A stretch of DNA of 64,000 nt from Enterococcus sp. DIV0212c (GCF_017377505.1 NZ_JAFREN010000008.1:124001-188000), one strand, 5' to 3'; shown: positions 29,784-39,486, counted from the stretch's first letter. Notes: generated by a model from the letters alone, not told the origin. A program made the numbers and translations.

Positions 29784-30173
29784 TTTGAATTTATAAATTG
29801 CTTAAAAATGAAAACGTTTCCTTGTTATTCGCTATAATCGCATTATTAACTGTATAATATGAAAAAGATATAGAATGTTATTTTAATTAAAATGGAATTA
29901 GTATATACAAGAGGTTTTAACGTTGTTAAAACAACGTTGTTCATCTGTTTTTATTTTCAAAAACACGTGTTTTATTTTTTTGATTAAAATAAAATTAGTT
30001 TTTCCGATTCGTATCATTTCCAAAAATATTATAAAGGTTATAAAATCCTAAGGTAGAAGCTTAAATAAATATTTACATGGTTTGAGATTTTCGAAAGGAG
30101 AGTGTCAATTGGTTTTAATTAGCTTCTAATTGTTCGTTAGGTGTTTTATTTTGAGTATATGAGGAGGATAATT
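29784..30173 (+). promoter_or_regulatory. 390-bp upstream region of the adhesin gene, with cre-like site
   Basis: ATGAAAACGTTTCCT at 29808-29822 fits the CcpA cre consensus WTGNAANCGNWNNCW at every defined position. TATAAT follows at 29833-29838, so bound CcpA would cover the promoter. Further on, AACGTTGT (29919-29926) and ACAACGTT (29931-29938) form a perfect hairpin with a TAAA loop. GAGGAGG at 30161-30167 is the adhesin RBS. The rest is AT-rich. Confidence 0.5.
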
Positions 30174-33100
30174 ATGAAAAGTGATAAGCAAAAAAAGAAA
30201 AGCACTACTAAGTCTAAAAAACAAAATAAGTATCGTGCATTATCATTAGTGTTGACAAGTAGTTTAGTTATTGCACCATTGACTGTTCCATTATCATTTT
30301 ACCTACCGGGAGGAATTACTGCTTCTGCAGCAATCTTAGATGCAGAAATTCTATCTAATATTACTAGCTCAAATAATAGTGGAACTACTACTGCAAATCG
30401 TTGGGCTGCTGACGGAGCCACTCAAAATGTAGATTTTACAATTTCTGGAAGCGAACTAATTGGCGGATCTGTTATAGCGAGTGGTACAAAACAAGCAGTT
30501 TTAGCTATTCCAAATGAATTAAATGGACGAGTTTCTCCAAATGGAACTGCACAAATTGATACTAATATTACTTTAACAGTTGGAGATTTAACATTCTTGA
30601 CGGGAACATTAACGGCAGTTAATAATCTATCGAATTTACTAACAGATATTGTTGATGGATCGTTGGGTAGTTTAACAGGTGTCACATTAAATTTAACAAC
30701 TGTCAATCAAAAGATAGATGCTTTAAATAATATTCAAAATTTTGGAAGTGCACAATTTAGCTCTGCTGCTACACTTTCAGCAGATGGCTCGTACATTCAT
30801 GCAGATATTGATGATGGGTTAGGCTTAGTATTAGCTCAAAATATCTCTTCACTTTTACAAGATTTAAAAGCGGCTGTTGACGCGTTACAAGCAACTGGCA
30901 GTGGTATAGGAAGTAACATAGTTGCAGCAGCGATCAACACTGCTCTATTACCAGTGAAAACAACTGTAGATACAGCAATTAATCTTGCTCTACCGTTCGT
31001 AGGTCTTGGTGGTGCTGGAATTAATCAATTAGCGGATGCATCTGTTTTAGGCTCAACGACTGTTACAATCCCAACTACAGTTGTTAGTCCAACAAGCTTA
31101 GCACAAAATCTCGATGCCAGATTTGTGGGTACAGTTGTAAAAGCTGATGCGATTGATGTTAGTTTGATTAATACTGCTAATGGAGTATCTGATATTTATT
31201 ATGCTGGAACAACAGCCGTAGTGGCTCCTCCTGTAGTGACAAATACAACAGGAACATCAGCAACTGGTTATACAGTAACAGGTACAGCCACAGCGGGTAA
31301 TACAGTAGATATTCGCAATGCGGGTGGAACAACAATTGGAACAGCCGTTGCAGATGGAAGTGGTAATTTTAGTATTACAATTCCACAAGGACAAGCAACA
31401 GCTAATGAAGCGTTAAATGCTATAGCTAAAGACGGCACAACAGAAAGTACGCCGACTGCCTTCACAACACCAGCTGATGCCGTGGTAGTAGCTCCTCCTG
31501 TAGTGACAAATACGACAGGAACATCAGCAACTGGTTATACGGTAACAGGTACAGCTACAGCGGGTAATACAGTAGATATTCGCAATGCGGGTGGAACAAC
31601 AATCGCGAGTGGTACAGCAGATGGAAGTGGTAATTTTAGTATTACAATTCCACAAGGGCAGGCAACAGCTAATGAAGCGTTAAATGCTATAGCTAAAGAC
31701 GGCACAACAGAAAGTACGCCGACTGCCTTCACAACCCCAGCTGATACCGTGGTAGTAGCTCCTCCTGTAGTGACAAATACGACAGGAACATCAGCAACAG
31801 GACATACGGTAACAGGTACGGCCACAGCGGGTAATACAGTAGATATTCGCAACGCGGGTGGAACAACAATCGCGACTGGTACAGCAGATGGAAGCGGCAA
31901 TTTTATTATTGCTATTCCACAAGGTCTAACAACTGCTAGTGAACCATTAGTAGCGGTAGCGAAAATTGGGGCAAATGAAAGTACAGCAACACCTTTCACA
32001 ACCCCAGCAGATCCAGTAGCTGTTACTGCACCAACAGTGGATAATGTAACAGGAACTTCGACTACAGGCTATACAGTAACAGGTACGGCTACAGCAGGAG
32101 ATACTGTTGAGATTAAAAATACAGGTGGTACAGTGATTGGAACAGCGGTAGCGGATGGAAGTGGAAATTACACAATTACGATTCCAGTCGGCTCGGCAAC
32201 TCCAAACGAGCAATTGACAGCAGTAGCCAAAGACGGCGATGGCAACCAAAGTCCAGCAACACCATTTACAACCCCAGCAGATCCAGTAGCTGTTACTGCA
32301 CCAACAGTAGATAGCGTAACTGGAACATCGGCAACAGGCTATACAGTAACCGGTACAGCTACAGCTGGAAATACTGTTGAGATTAAAAATACAGGTGGCA
32401 CAGTGATTGGAACAGCGGTAGCGGATGGAAGCGGAAACTACACAATTACAATTCCGATTGGATCAGCAACACCGAGCCAACAATTGTCTGCAGTAGCCAA
32501 AGACGGAGGTGGCAATCAAAGCCCAGCCACACAGTTCACAACCCCAGCAGATCCAGTTGTAGTCACTGCACCAACAGTAGATAATGTAGCAGGAACTTCA
32601 ACTACAGGTTATACAGTAACCGGTACAGCGCCAGCTGGAAGTACAGTAGAAGTTAAAAATACGGGCGGAACTGTGATTGGAACAGCAGTAGCAGATGGAA
32701 GCGGAAACTATACAGTTACGATTCCAGTCGGAGCTGCAACGCCAAATGAGCAATTGACAGCAACTGCCAAAGATGGTGACGGCAATACAAGTCCAGCAAC
32801 ACCGTTTACAACGCCAGCAGATCCAGTTGCAGTAGTTGCACCAACAGTCGATAGTGTAACTGGAACATCAGCAACAGGCTACACTGTAACAGGTACAGCA
32901 CCAGTTGGAAGTACAGTAGAAGTTAAAAATACAGGTGGAACGATTATCGGAACAGCAGTAGCGGATGGAAGCGGAAACTACACAGTCACAATTCCGGTCG
33001 GAGCTGCAACACCAAGCGAGCAATTGACAGCAACTGCCAAAGATGGTGACGGTAATACAAGTCCAGCAACACCGTTTACAACCCCAGCAGATCCAGTTGT

Positions 33101-35480
33101 AGTCACTGCACCAACAGTTGATAGTGTAACTGGAACTTCAACTACAGGTTATACAGTAACCGGTACAGCACCAGCTGGAAGCACAGTTGAGATTAAAAAT
33201 ACGGGTGGAACCGTTATTGGAACAGCAGTAGCGGATGGAAGCGGAAACTACACAGTTATGATTCCGGTCGGAGCTGCAACACCAAATGAGCAATTGTCAG
33301 CAACTGCCAAAGATGCGGATGGCAATACAAGTCCAGCTACATCATTTACAACACCGGCAGATCCTGTAACAGTCACTGCACCGACTGTTGACAGTGTAAC
33401 GGGAACATCAGCAACAGGCTATACAGTAACCGGTACAGCTACAGCTGGAAATACTGTTGAGATTAAAAATACGGGTGGCACAGTGATTGGAACAGCAGTA
33501 GCAGATGGAAGCGGTAATTACACAATTACAATTCCTGCTGGTTCAGCAACACCAAGCCAACAATTGTCTGCAGTAGCCAAAGACGGCGATGGCAATCAAA
33601 GCCCAGCTACACCATTTACAACCCCAGCAGATCCAGTTGTAGTCACTGCACCAACAGTAGATAATGTAGCAGGAACTTCAACTACAGGTTATACAGTAAC
33701 CGGTACAGCGCCAGCTGGAAGTACAGTAGAAGTTCGAAATACAGGTGGCACAGTAATTGGTACAGGTATAGCAGATGGAAGTGGAAACTATACAGTCACG
33801 ATACCAGTTGGTTTAGCTACGCCAAGTCAACAATTAACTGCAGTAGCCAAAGATGGCGATGGCAATACAAGCCCAGCAACACCATTTACAACGCCAGCAG
33901 ATCCAGTAGTAATCACTGCGCCAACAGTAGATAATGTAACGGGAACGTCAGCAACAGGCTACACAGTTACAGGTACAGCCACTGCTGGAAATACTGTTGA
34001 GATCAAAAATACAGGCGGTACTGTAATTGGAACAGCAGTAGCAGATGGAAGTGGAAATTACACAATTACAATTCCAACTGGAGCGGCAGCGCCAAGTCAA
34101 CAATTAACAGCAGTAGCTAAAGATGGCGATGGCAACCAAAGTCCAGCAACACCATTTACAACGCCAGCAGATCCAGTTGTAGTCACTGCACCAACAGTTG
34201 ATAGTGTAACTGGAAATTCAACTACAGGCTATACTGTAACCGGTACAGCACCTGCTGGAAGTACAGTTGAGATCAAAAATACAGGTGGAACCGTTATTGG
34301 AACAGGAGTTGCAGATGGAAGTGGAAACTATACAGTTACGATTCCAGCCGGAGCAGCTACACCTAACGAACAATTAACAGCAACTGCAAAAGATGCAGAT
34401 GGTAACACTAGTCCAGGAACTTCATTCGTAACACCAGCAGATTCAGTAACTGTTACAGCACCAACAGTACAAAGTGTGACAGGGAATTCAACTTCTGGAT
34501 ATACAGTAGTTGGTAAAGCTACAGCTGGTAATACAGTAGAAATTAGAAACACAGGCGGAACCGTTATTGGAACGGGTGTAGCTGCTTCAACTGGTGACTA
34601 TACAATCAATATTCCAGCTGGTTCAGCAACAGAGAATGAACAATTAAAAGCAGTAGCGAAAGATGGTGCTGGTAATACAAGTACTGCAACGCCATTTACG
34701 ACACCAGCAGATCCTCCTGTAATCGTAGCTACGCCGACTATTAGTAAAGTAACCGGCAGCTCATTAACTGGTTACACAATTTTTGGAACAGCTACACCAG
34801 GAAATAAAGTAGAAATTCACAATGCCGATGAGGATCTTTTAGGTCAAGCAATTGTAGGAGCCGATGGAACTTTTGTAATCACACTTCCGATTGGATTAGC
34901 AGTACCAAATGAGCAATTAACTGCAATCGCAAAAGATGGTGATAATAATCAAAGCGCACCTGCTGTCTTCAAATTACCATTAGACCCTAATACAAAAGCA
35001 GTTAAACCGCCAACCGTAAATAGTGTAACGGGTAGTTCAACAACAGGTTACACTGTAAACGGAACAGCAGATCCAGATGATACAGTTAATATTTATGGAC
35101 CGTCAGGAGTATTAGTTGGAACAGGTGAAGTAGACGACGCAGGTAATTACAGTATTAAAATCCCCGTGGGTATAGTATTACCTAACGAGAAAGATACTGC
35201 AGTTGCTTTTGATAACGATGGTAACCGAAGTATTCCCACTGAATTTGTTATCCCAGCCGATGCCGGTACAGGAAATGGTAACGGCAACAATAACAACGGC
35301 AACGGAAGTAATGGCAGCTCAACTAATAACGGAAAAACTGGGTTACAAAACCTTGGCAGCTCTCAAAAGAATCTTCCAAATAACGGAGAGATAGTTAGTA
35401 ATTGGGGATTACTTGGAGCATTGTTGATTGGCGCATTAGGAATATTCTCCTTCAAACGTAAGAATAAAGAAGAAGAATAA
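30174..35480 (+). CDS. LPxTG-like wall-anchored adhesin with 15 Ig-like repeats
   Basis: 1768-aa surface protein from ATG 30174; the frame opens earlier but GAGGAGG selects this start. Residues 1-55 are a basic stretch plus signal peptide ending near TASAA. Residues 56-348 form a non-repetitive Asn/Thr/Ala-rich domain that looks like an N-terminal adhesive domain. Residues 349-1697 are fifteen Ig-like repeats of 89-90 aa. A short Gly/Asn-rich spacer follows, then the sorting signal LPNNGE (1734-1739), a hydrophobic segment and KRKNKEEE. Repeats 1-3 form one subtype (VVAPPVVTNTTG), 4-12 a second, and 13-15 are diverged. Probably a sortase-anchored adhesin or biofilm protein; the ligand is unknown. 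Confidence 0.88.
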   Translation: MKSDKQKKKSTTKSKKQNKYRALSLVLTSSLVIAPLTVPLSFYLPGGITASAAILDAEILSNITSSNNSGTTTANRWAADGATQNVDFTISGSELIGGSVIASGTKQAVLAIPNELNGRVSPNGTAQIDTNITLTVGDLTFLTGTLTAVNNLSNLLTDIVDGSLGSLTGVTLNLTTVNQKIDALNNIQNFGSAQFSSAATLSADGSYIHADIDDGLGLVLAQNISSLLQDLKAAVDALQATGSGIGSNIVAAAINTALLPVKTTVDTAINLALPFVGLGGAGINQLADASVLGSTTVTIPTTVVSPTSLAQNLDARFVGTVVKADAIDVSLINTANGVSDIYYAGTTAVVAPPVVTNTTGTSATGYTVTGTATAGNTVDIRNAGGTTIGTAVADGSGNFSITIPQGQATANEALNAIAKDGTTESTPTAFTTPADAVVVAPPVVTNTTGTSATGYTVTGTATAGNTVDIRNAGGTTIASGTADGSGNFSITIPQGQATANEALNAIAKDGTTESTPTAFTTPADTVVVAPPVVTNTTGTSATGHTVTGTATAGNTVDIRNAGGTTIATGTADGSGNFIIAIPQGLTTASEPLVAVAKIGANESTATPFTTPADPVAVTAPTVDNVTGTSTTGYTVTGTATAGDTVEIKNTGGTVIGTAVADGSGNYTITIPVGSATPNEQLTAVAKDGDGNQSPATPFTTPADPVAVTAPTVDSVTGTSATGYTVTGTATAGNTVEIKNTGGTVIGTAVADGSGNYTITIPIGSATPSQQLSAVAKDGGGNQSPATQFTTPADPVVVTAPTVDNVAGTSTTGYTVTGTAPAGSTVEVKNTGGTVIGTAVADGSGNYTVTIPVGAATPNEQLTATAKDGDGNTSPATPFTTPADPVAVVAPTVDSVTGTSATGYTVTGTAPVGSTVEVKNTGGTIIGTAVADGSGNYTVTIPVGAATPSEQLTATAKDGDGNTSPATPFTTPADPVVVTAPTVDSVTGTSTTGYTVTGTAPAGSTVEIKNTGGTVIGTAVADGSGNYTVMIPVGAATPNEQLSATAKDADGNTSPATSFTTPADPVTVTAPTVDSVTGTSATGYTVTGTATAGNTVEIKNTGGTVIGTAVADGSGNYTITIPAGSATPSQQLSAVAKDGDGNQSPATPFTTPADPVVVTAPTVDNVAGTSTTGYTVTGTAPAGSTVEVRNTGGTVIGTGIADGSGNYTVTIPVGLATPSQQLTAVAKDGDGNTSPATPFTTPADPVVITAPTVDNVTGTSATGYTVTGTATAGNTVEIKNTGGTVIGTAVADGSGNYTITIPTGAAAPSQQLTAVAKDGDGNQSPATPFTTPADPVVVTAPTVDSVTGNSTTGYTVTGTAPAGSTVEIKNTGGTVIGTGVADGSGNYTVTIPAGAATPNEQLTATAKDADGNTSPGTSFVTPADSVTVTAPTVQSVTGNSTSGYTVVGKATAGNTVEIRNTGGTVIGTGVAASTGDYTINIPAGSATENEQLKAVAKDGAGNTSTATPFTTPADPPVIVATPTISKVTGSSLTGYTIFGTATPGNKVEIHNADEDLLGQAIVGADGTFVITLPIGLAVPNEQLTAIAKDGDNNQSAPAVFKLPLDPNTKAVKPPTVNSVTGSSTTGYTVNGTADPDDTVNIYGPSGVLVGTGEVDDAGNYSIKIPVGIVLPNEKDTAVAFDNDGNRSIPTEFVIPADAGTGNGNGNNNNGNGSNGSSTNNGKTGLQNLGSSQKNLPNNGEIVSNWGLLGALLIGALGIFSFKRKNKEEE
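31218..35264 (+). repeat. 15 tandem 267-270 bp repeats inside the adhesin gene
   Basis: The unit core is TGYTVTGTATAGNTVEI...GGTVIGTAVADGSGNYTITIP...TPFTTPADP. Copies 1-3 begin near 31224, 31491 and 31758 and are spaced 267 bp. Later copies, for example those with atccagt at 32011, 32281, 32551 and 32821, are spaced 270 bp. DNA identity between neighbouring copies is very high, so copy number may vary between strains or be collapsed in assemblies. Confidence 0.92.
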
Positions 35481-35509
35481 CGTATTGAATTAACTTTCTA
35501 TAAGGATGA

Positions 35510-35547
35510 AACGTGAGGCGGGCAATATCCAACCTCACGTTTTTTTG
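35510..35547 (+). terminator. adhesin gene terminator
   Basis: AACGTGAGG (35510-35518) pairs with CCTCACGTT, followed by a run of T. Confidence 0.88.
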
Positions 35548-35647
35548 ATTTTAAACATTATGTGCAGTTTTTCCTATAAAGAAACTTTCTTTCTATTCTC
35601 TTTTATCGTAAAATGAAGGAAGACAGAATGAAAGGGAGGATATATGC

Positions 35648-36577
35648 ATGCCGATTCGTGTTCCAAAAGAATTACCAGCTATCAAAGTTTTAGAAAAAGA
35701 AAAAATTTTTGTAATGGACGAAGATCGCGCCATGCACCAAGATATTCGACCTCTGGAAATATTAATCTTAAATTTAATGCCAAAAAAAGATGAGACAGAA
35801 GTTCAGCTCTTGAGGCTGCTAAGTAACACACCATTACAAATCAATGTTGAGTTCTTACACATGAGCAGTCATGAAGCGAAAAATACATCTAGTGATCACT
35901 TGAACCGTTTTTATCATCAATTTAAAGGAATAAAAGAGAATTTTTACGATGGCTTGATCATTACAGGAGCACCAATCGAGCAGCTTCCCTTTGAACAAGT
36001 TGATTATTGGGAAGAGTTGCAAGAGATTTTTAAATGGAGTACCTCCCATGTGTTTTCGACTTTTCATATTTGTTGGGGCGCACAGGCAGGTCTTTTTTAT
36101 CATCACAAAATCGATAAACATCTATTAGATCAAAAATTAACGGGGATTTACGCTCATAATGTGTTAGCTCCGACTTGGAGTATCTTAAAAGGGTTTGACG
36201 ATGTATTTTTCGCACCTCATTCCCGATATACAGGTATTGATAGAAAAGATATTGATGCGACAGAGGAGCTAGAAGTTTTAGTTGAGTCCAAGGAAGCAGG
36301 TCTTTTTTTAGTTGGAAATAAAAATAACCGTGCATTTTATGCGATGGGACATTTAGAGTATGATAGAGAAACCTTGCAACAAGAGTTTAAACGTGATCAA
36401 ATAAAAGGGCTACATCCTAAAATACCTCAAAACTATTTCCCTAATAATAATGTCGATGAATCTCCACAATTACTTTGGCATATGGCAGCATCATTGTTAT
36501 TTTCTAATTGGATAAACTATGCAGTGTATCAAAATACCCCCTATAATTTATCAGACTTGTTGAAAATGAATAAATAG
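35648..36577 (+). CDS. metA: homoserine O-acyltransferase, probably acetyl-CoA specific
   Basis: 309-aa MetA-family enzyme, first committed step of methionine synthesis. The catalytic Cys142 is in FHICWGAQAG, and HNVL and the ALFxGHLEYD-like MGHLEYDRETL are conserved. Residue 111 is Glu (TGAPIEQLPFE). In this family Glu111 goes with acetyl-CoA use, as in Bacillus, and Gly111 with succinyl-CoA, as in E. coli. RBS GGGAGG precedes ATG 35648. No SAM riboswitch or T-box is visible upstream. Confidence 0.92.
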   Translation: MPIRVPKELPAIKVLEKEKIFVMDEDRAMHQDIRPLEILILNLMPKKDETEVQLLRLLSNTPLQINVEFLHMSSHEAKNTSSDHLNRFYHQFKGIKENFYDGLIITGAPIEQLPFEQVDYWEELQEIFKWSTSHVFSTFHICWGAQAGLFYHHKIDKHLLDQKLTGIYAHNVLAPTWSILKGFDDVFFAPHSRYTGIDRKDIDATEELEVLVESKEAGLFLVGNKNNRAFYAMGHLEYDRETLQQEFKRDQIKGLHPKIPQNYFPNNNVDESPQLLWHMAASLLFSNWINYAVYQNTPYNLSDLLKMNK

Positions 36578-36584
36578 TAAATCT

Positions 36585-36633
36585 AAATAAGCTAAAGCAA
36601 ACGTAAACTTCGTTTTGTTTTAGCTTATTTTTT
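36585..36633 (+). terminator. metA terminator
   Basis: AAATAAGCTAAA and the complementary TTTAGCTTATTT form the stem, with CG-closed inner pairs, then T. Confidence 0.8.
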
Positions 36634-36664
36634 ACAAATACCTTGGATAATGAAATGCAAGCGC

Positions 36665-36717
36665 GAACAATCTTTTTATTTTTACGAATAAAAAGATGCT
36701 TTCTTGTTCCTTTTTTT
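36665..36717 (+). terminator. second terminator-like hairpin before the transporter operon
   Basis: ATCTTTTTATT (36670-36680) pairs perfectly with 36687-36697. Outer GAACAA / TTGTTC arms (36665-36670, 36704-36709) close it and seven T follow. It may be a backup for metA or an attenuator for the next operon. Confidence 0.6.
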
Positions 36718-36780
36718 GAAAAATAAACGTATTATAAGGAGAAGAAAGGAGAACAGTTAATGTTTAACTAATTCAGACGC

Positions 36781-36796
36781 ATTGATTAGAATCAAT
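36781..36796. promoter_or_regulatory. palindromic operator candidate of the transporter operon
   Basis: ATTGATT-AG-AATCAAT is a perfect 7-bp inverted repeat. It overlaps a TTGATT that could serve as -35, with TATTAT about 19 bases on, and lies 78 bp before the transporter start. No regulator gene is adjacent. Confidence 0.45.
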
Positions 36797-36873
36797 AGTA
36801 GTTTGATATTATTAGTAAATAGGGTGGTTATTTATTAAAAACAATTAAGTCAATTATAATTGGAGGAATAATT

Positions 36874-38229
36874 ATGAAAATACCTAAAAGGTTTTTGAGC
36901 GGGCTGTTACTGTCAATTCTATTTCTGTTTTCATTTGTACCTGCTTTTGCACAAGAAATTGATGCAATTACGGCACCTACAGGAATAAAAGCGATCATTG
37001 TGATCATCCCGTTGATTTTAGTTTTAGTGTTGTTATTTATGAAGGTTGATATGATTATCGCTGGATTTGTCGGTGGGGTATTAGCGATGATCATCGGGGG
37101 GATTGGATTAGAACAAGCGAATAAACAATTATTAGAAACAATTCCCATGATGCTTGGTATTACTGTGCCGATCATCAATTCAGCTGTTGCGATGGCTGTT
37201 TTTAAATCAGGAGGGTATTCAGCAGCTTTAACGTTAGCCAAAAGAGGAACAAAGGGTAAAGTCGAATATGTTTCAGCATTTATTGTTATTTTACTAGCCG
37301 CAGCAACATATATGTCTGGTATCGGCGGTGGAAGCGCAATGGTTATTGCTCCGTTGGCATTTGTAGCTGTAGGTGCGGTTCCTGAGTTGATTGCAGCGAT
37401 GTCACTTGCTGCAGCAGTTTCATTTACAACATCACCAGCCTCATTAGAGTCTAGTATTGTTTCTAAATTGGGTGACTTTAGTGTAGCTAAATACGTTTCA
37501 GACATGCGTCCGATTTGGTTACTTTTTTGTGCATTAGCAATTATTTTAGCTTTTTGGGGAACCAAACGAAGAAATCTCGGTTTTAAAGAAAATAGTGACG
37601 ATGAATATGCATCAATGAGTAATAAAGCATTATTTAAATTAACTTTACCTGCAATTTTCTTACTGTTTGCGGTAATATTTGGCCCAGTGGTAAATGATTT
37701 GGTTGGATTCCCATTGTTGACGCCTTTAGTTTATATGGTTTTGACATTAGCGTTGATTTTTATTTGTTCAGATTTTACTTTGAATCAATCAGTCGAAGCA
37801 ATGGTGGATGGATCAACTTATATTTTAACTCGATTATTCCAGGTTGGTATATTTCTTGCGTTTATTAATATCATTGCTCAAACAGGTACATTCGCTGTGA
37901 TTGCTGGTATTGCTAGTTCCGCACCAATTATGATCATGGTCCCAGTTGCGATTTTGACAGGAATTTTGATTGGAGTTCCAGCAGGAGCTTATGTAGGTTC
38001 TGTGTTAACCTTGGTATTGCCTGTTGCTGTATCATTAGGTTTTTCTTCGATCGAGCTTGGATTAGTAGCAGTTGGAGTGGGATTAGGTAGTCAAATGAGT
38101 TTTGTTAACATTACCATGCAAGCGTTATCTTCTGGGTTCCAAATTCCAATTTTAGAGGTCGTAAAAGGGAATGTAAAATGGATCAGTCTAGCTTCTGTTG
38201 TATTGATTGCAATTGGATTCTTTATTTAA
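36874..38229 (+). CDS. multi-pass membrane transporter, substrate unknown
   Basis: 451 aa, strongly hydrophobic, with roughly 11-12 transmembrane segments. The first hydrophobic stretch ends in FVPAFAQ and may be a cleaved signal peptide. Glycine-rich loops MSGIGGGSAMVIAPLAFVA and the C-terminal GVPAGAYVGSVLTLVLPVAV suggest a secondary carrier with two inverted halves. GGAGG precedes ATG 36874. It is followed after 25 bases by a cytosine-deaminase-like amidohydrolase, so the substrate is probably a nitrogen heterocycle or related amide. I cannot assign a precise transporter family. Confidence 0.75.
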   Translation: MKIPKRFLSGLLLSILFLFSFVPAFAQEIDAITAPTGIKAIIVIIPLILVLVLLFMKVDMIIAGFVGGVLAMIIGGIGLEQANKQLLETIPMMLGITVPIINSAVAMAVFKSGGYSAALTLAKRGTKGKVEYVSAFIVILLAAATYMSGIGGGSAMVIAPLAFVAVGAVPELIAAMSLAAAVSFTTSPASLESSIVSKLGDFSVAKYVSDMRPIWLLFCALAIILAFWGTKRRNLGFKENSDDEYASMSNKALFKLTLPAIFLLFAVIFGPVVNDLVGFPLLTPLVYMVLTLALIFICSDFTLNQSVEAMVDGSTYILTRLFQVGIFLAFINIIAQTGTFAVIAGIASSAPIMIMVPVAILTGILIGVPAGAYVGSVLTLVLPVAVSLGFSSIELGLVAVGVGLGSQMSFVNITMQALSSGFQIPILEVVKGNVKWISLASVVLIAIGFFI

Positions 38230-38254
38230 ATAAAATAGATGGGGTGTTTAAAGA

Positions 38255-39478
38255 ATGGATATTTTAATTAAAAAGGCAAGAATAAGTGATAGTGAAGATT
38301 TACAAGATGTAGGAATCAAAGATGGAAAAATAATCGCAATTTCAGAAAATTTAACTGATAATGCAGTGACGGTGATTGAAGCGAATGGTCGCGTGTTGAT
38401 TCCAGGATTAGTGGAAAGCCATATACATTTGGATAAAGCATTAATTGCTGATAGAAAACCAAATAAATCTGGTACTTTGCAAGAAGCAATTAAAGTTACA
38501 GCTGAATTGAAACCAACATTTACAGAGGAGGATATTTATCAACGTGCAAAAAAAGCACTGGAAATGATTATTTCTCATGGTGTTACAGCGGTTAGAACGC
38601 ATGCAGAATTTGACCCAGCTCAAGGTTTTTCTGGATTTAAAACGATTATGAAACTGAAAGATGAGTATCGTGATTTGATCGATATGCAAGTTGTAGCTTT
38701 TCCACAAGAAGGAATCTTTAAAGCGCCTGGCACCGAAAAAATGATGTACGAAGCAATGGAGATGGGAGCAGACGTTGTTGGAGGAATTCCTTATAACGAT
38801 GCACCTGCAGATAAACATATCGATCTAGTCTTTGAAATTGCTAAAAAGTTTAATAAAGATATCGATTTACATCAAGATTTCAGCGATGAAGCTACAGATA
38901 TTTCAATAGAATATTTATGTAAAAAGACGATTGCTGAAAATTATCAGGGAAGAGTTTCTGTTGGACATTTAACAGCACTTCATGCGCTTGAACCGAAGCG
39001 CCTAAAAGAGATCATAACACTCATGTCAGAAGCTCAAATCAGTGTTATGGCATTACCGGCAACTGATTTACATTTAGGGGCGAGAAATGATGAATACAAT
39101 GTAAGAAGAGCGGTAACGCCTATTAGAAAACTGCGTGATGCTGGTGTCAATGTATGTTTAGCGACCAATAATATCCGTAATGCATTTACACCATACGGAA
39201 ATGGGGATTTGATGCAAATTGCGATGCTGGCAATTCCTGTTGGACATCTTGGCGGAGCGGATGATTTACCAACAGTTTTACCGATGATCACTGATAATCC
39301 TGCAAAAGCATTAGGTCTTTCGGATTATGGTTTACAAGTCGGGAATAAAGCTGACTTAGTATTATTAGACACAAAAGTTAAAGCGGATGCCATCATTGAT
39401 ATACCTGAAAGAAATTATGTTATTAAAAATGGAAAAATTACCGTTGAAGTAAAAAAAGAAGTAAAAATATTTAAATAA
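38255..39478 (+). CDS. cytosine deaminase-like amidohydrolase
   Basis: 407-aa metal-dependent hydrolase of the amidohydrolase superfamily. LIPGLVESHIHLDKAL carries the HxH metal motif as in CodA/AtzC-type enzymes. VRTHAEFDP, DLHQDFSDE (third metal His), VSVGHLTALH and the late Asp in CLATNNIRNAFTPYGNGDL follow the deaminase pattern. The Asn-Asn where cytosine deaminase has SDN differs, so the substrate may not be cytosine. Cotranscribed with the upstream transporter. Confidence 0.82.
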   Translation: MDILIKKARISDSEDLQDVGIKDGKIIAISENLTDNAVTVIEANGRVLIPGLVESHIHLDKALIADRKPNKSGTLQEAIKVTAELKPTFTEEDIYQRAKKALEMIISHGVTAVRTHAEFDPAQGFSGFKTIMKLKDEYRDLIDMQVVAFPQEGIFKAPGTEKMMYEAMEMGADVVGGIPYNDAPADKHIDLVFEIAKKFNKDIDLHQDFSDEATDISIEYLCKKTIAENYQGRVSVGHLTALHALEPKRLKEIITLMSEAQISVMALPATDLHLGARNDEYNVRRAVTPIRKLRDAGVNVCLATNNIRNAFTPYGNGDLMQIAMLAIPVGHLGGADDLPTVLPMITDNPAKALGLSDYGLQVGNKADLVLLDTKVKADAIIDIPERNYVIKNGKITVEVKKEVKIFK

Positions 39479-39486
39479 TCTATCTA

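Noticed and set aside
31268..32249. Long minus-strand frames across the adhesin repeats.
   Set aside because: They are antisense shadows of the repetitive coding sequence, recur with the repeats and have no RBS.
36815..36830. AGGGTGG sequence before the transporter operon, resembling the start of a T-box.
   Set aside because: The rest of the T-box consensus (NACCGCG), a specifier stem and an antiterminator are missing.
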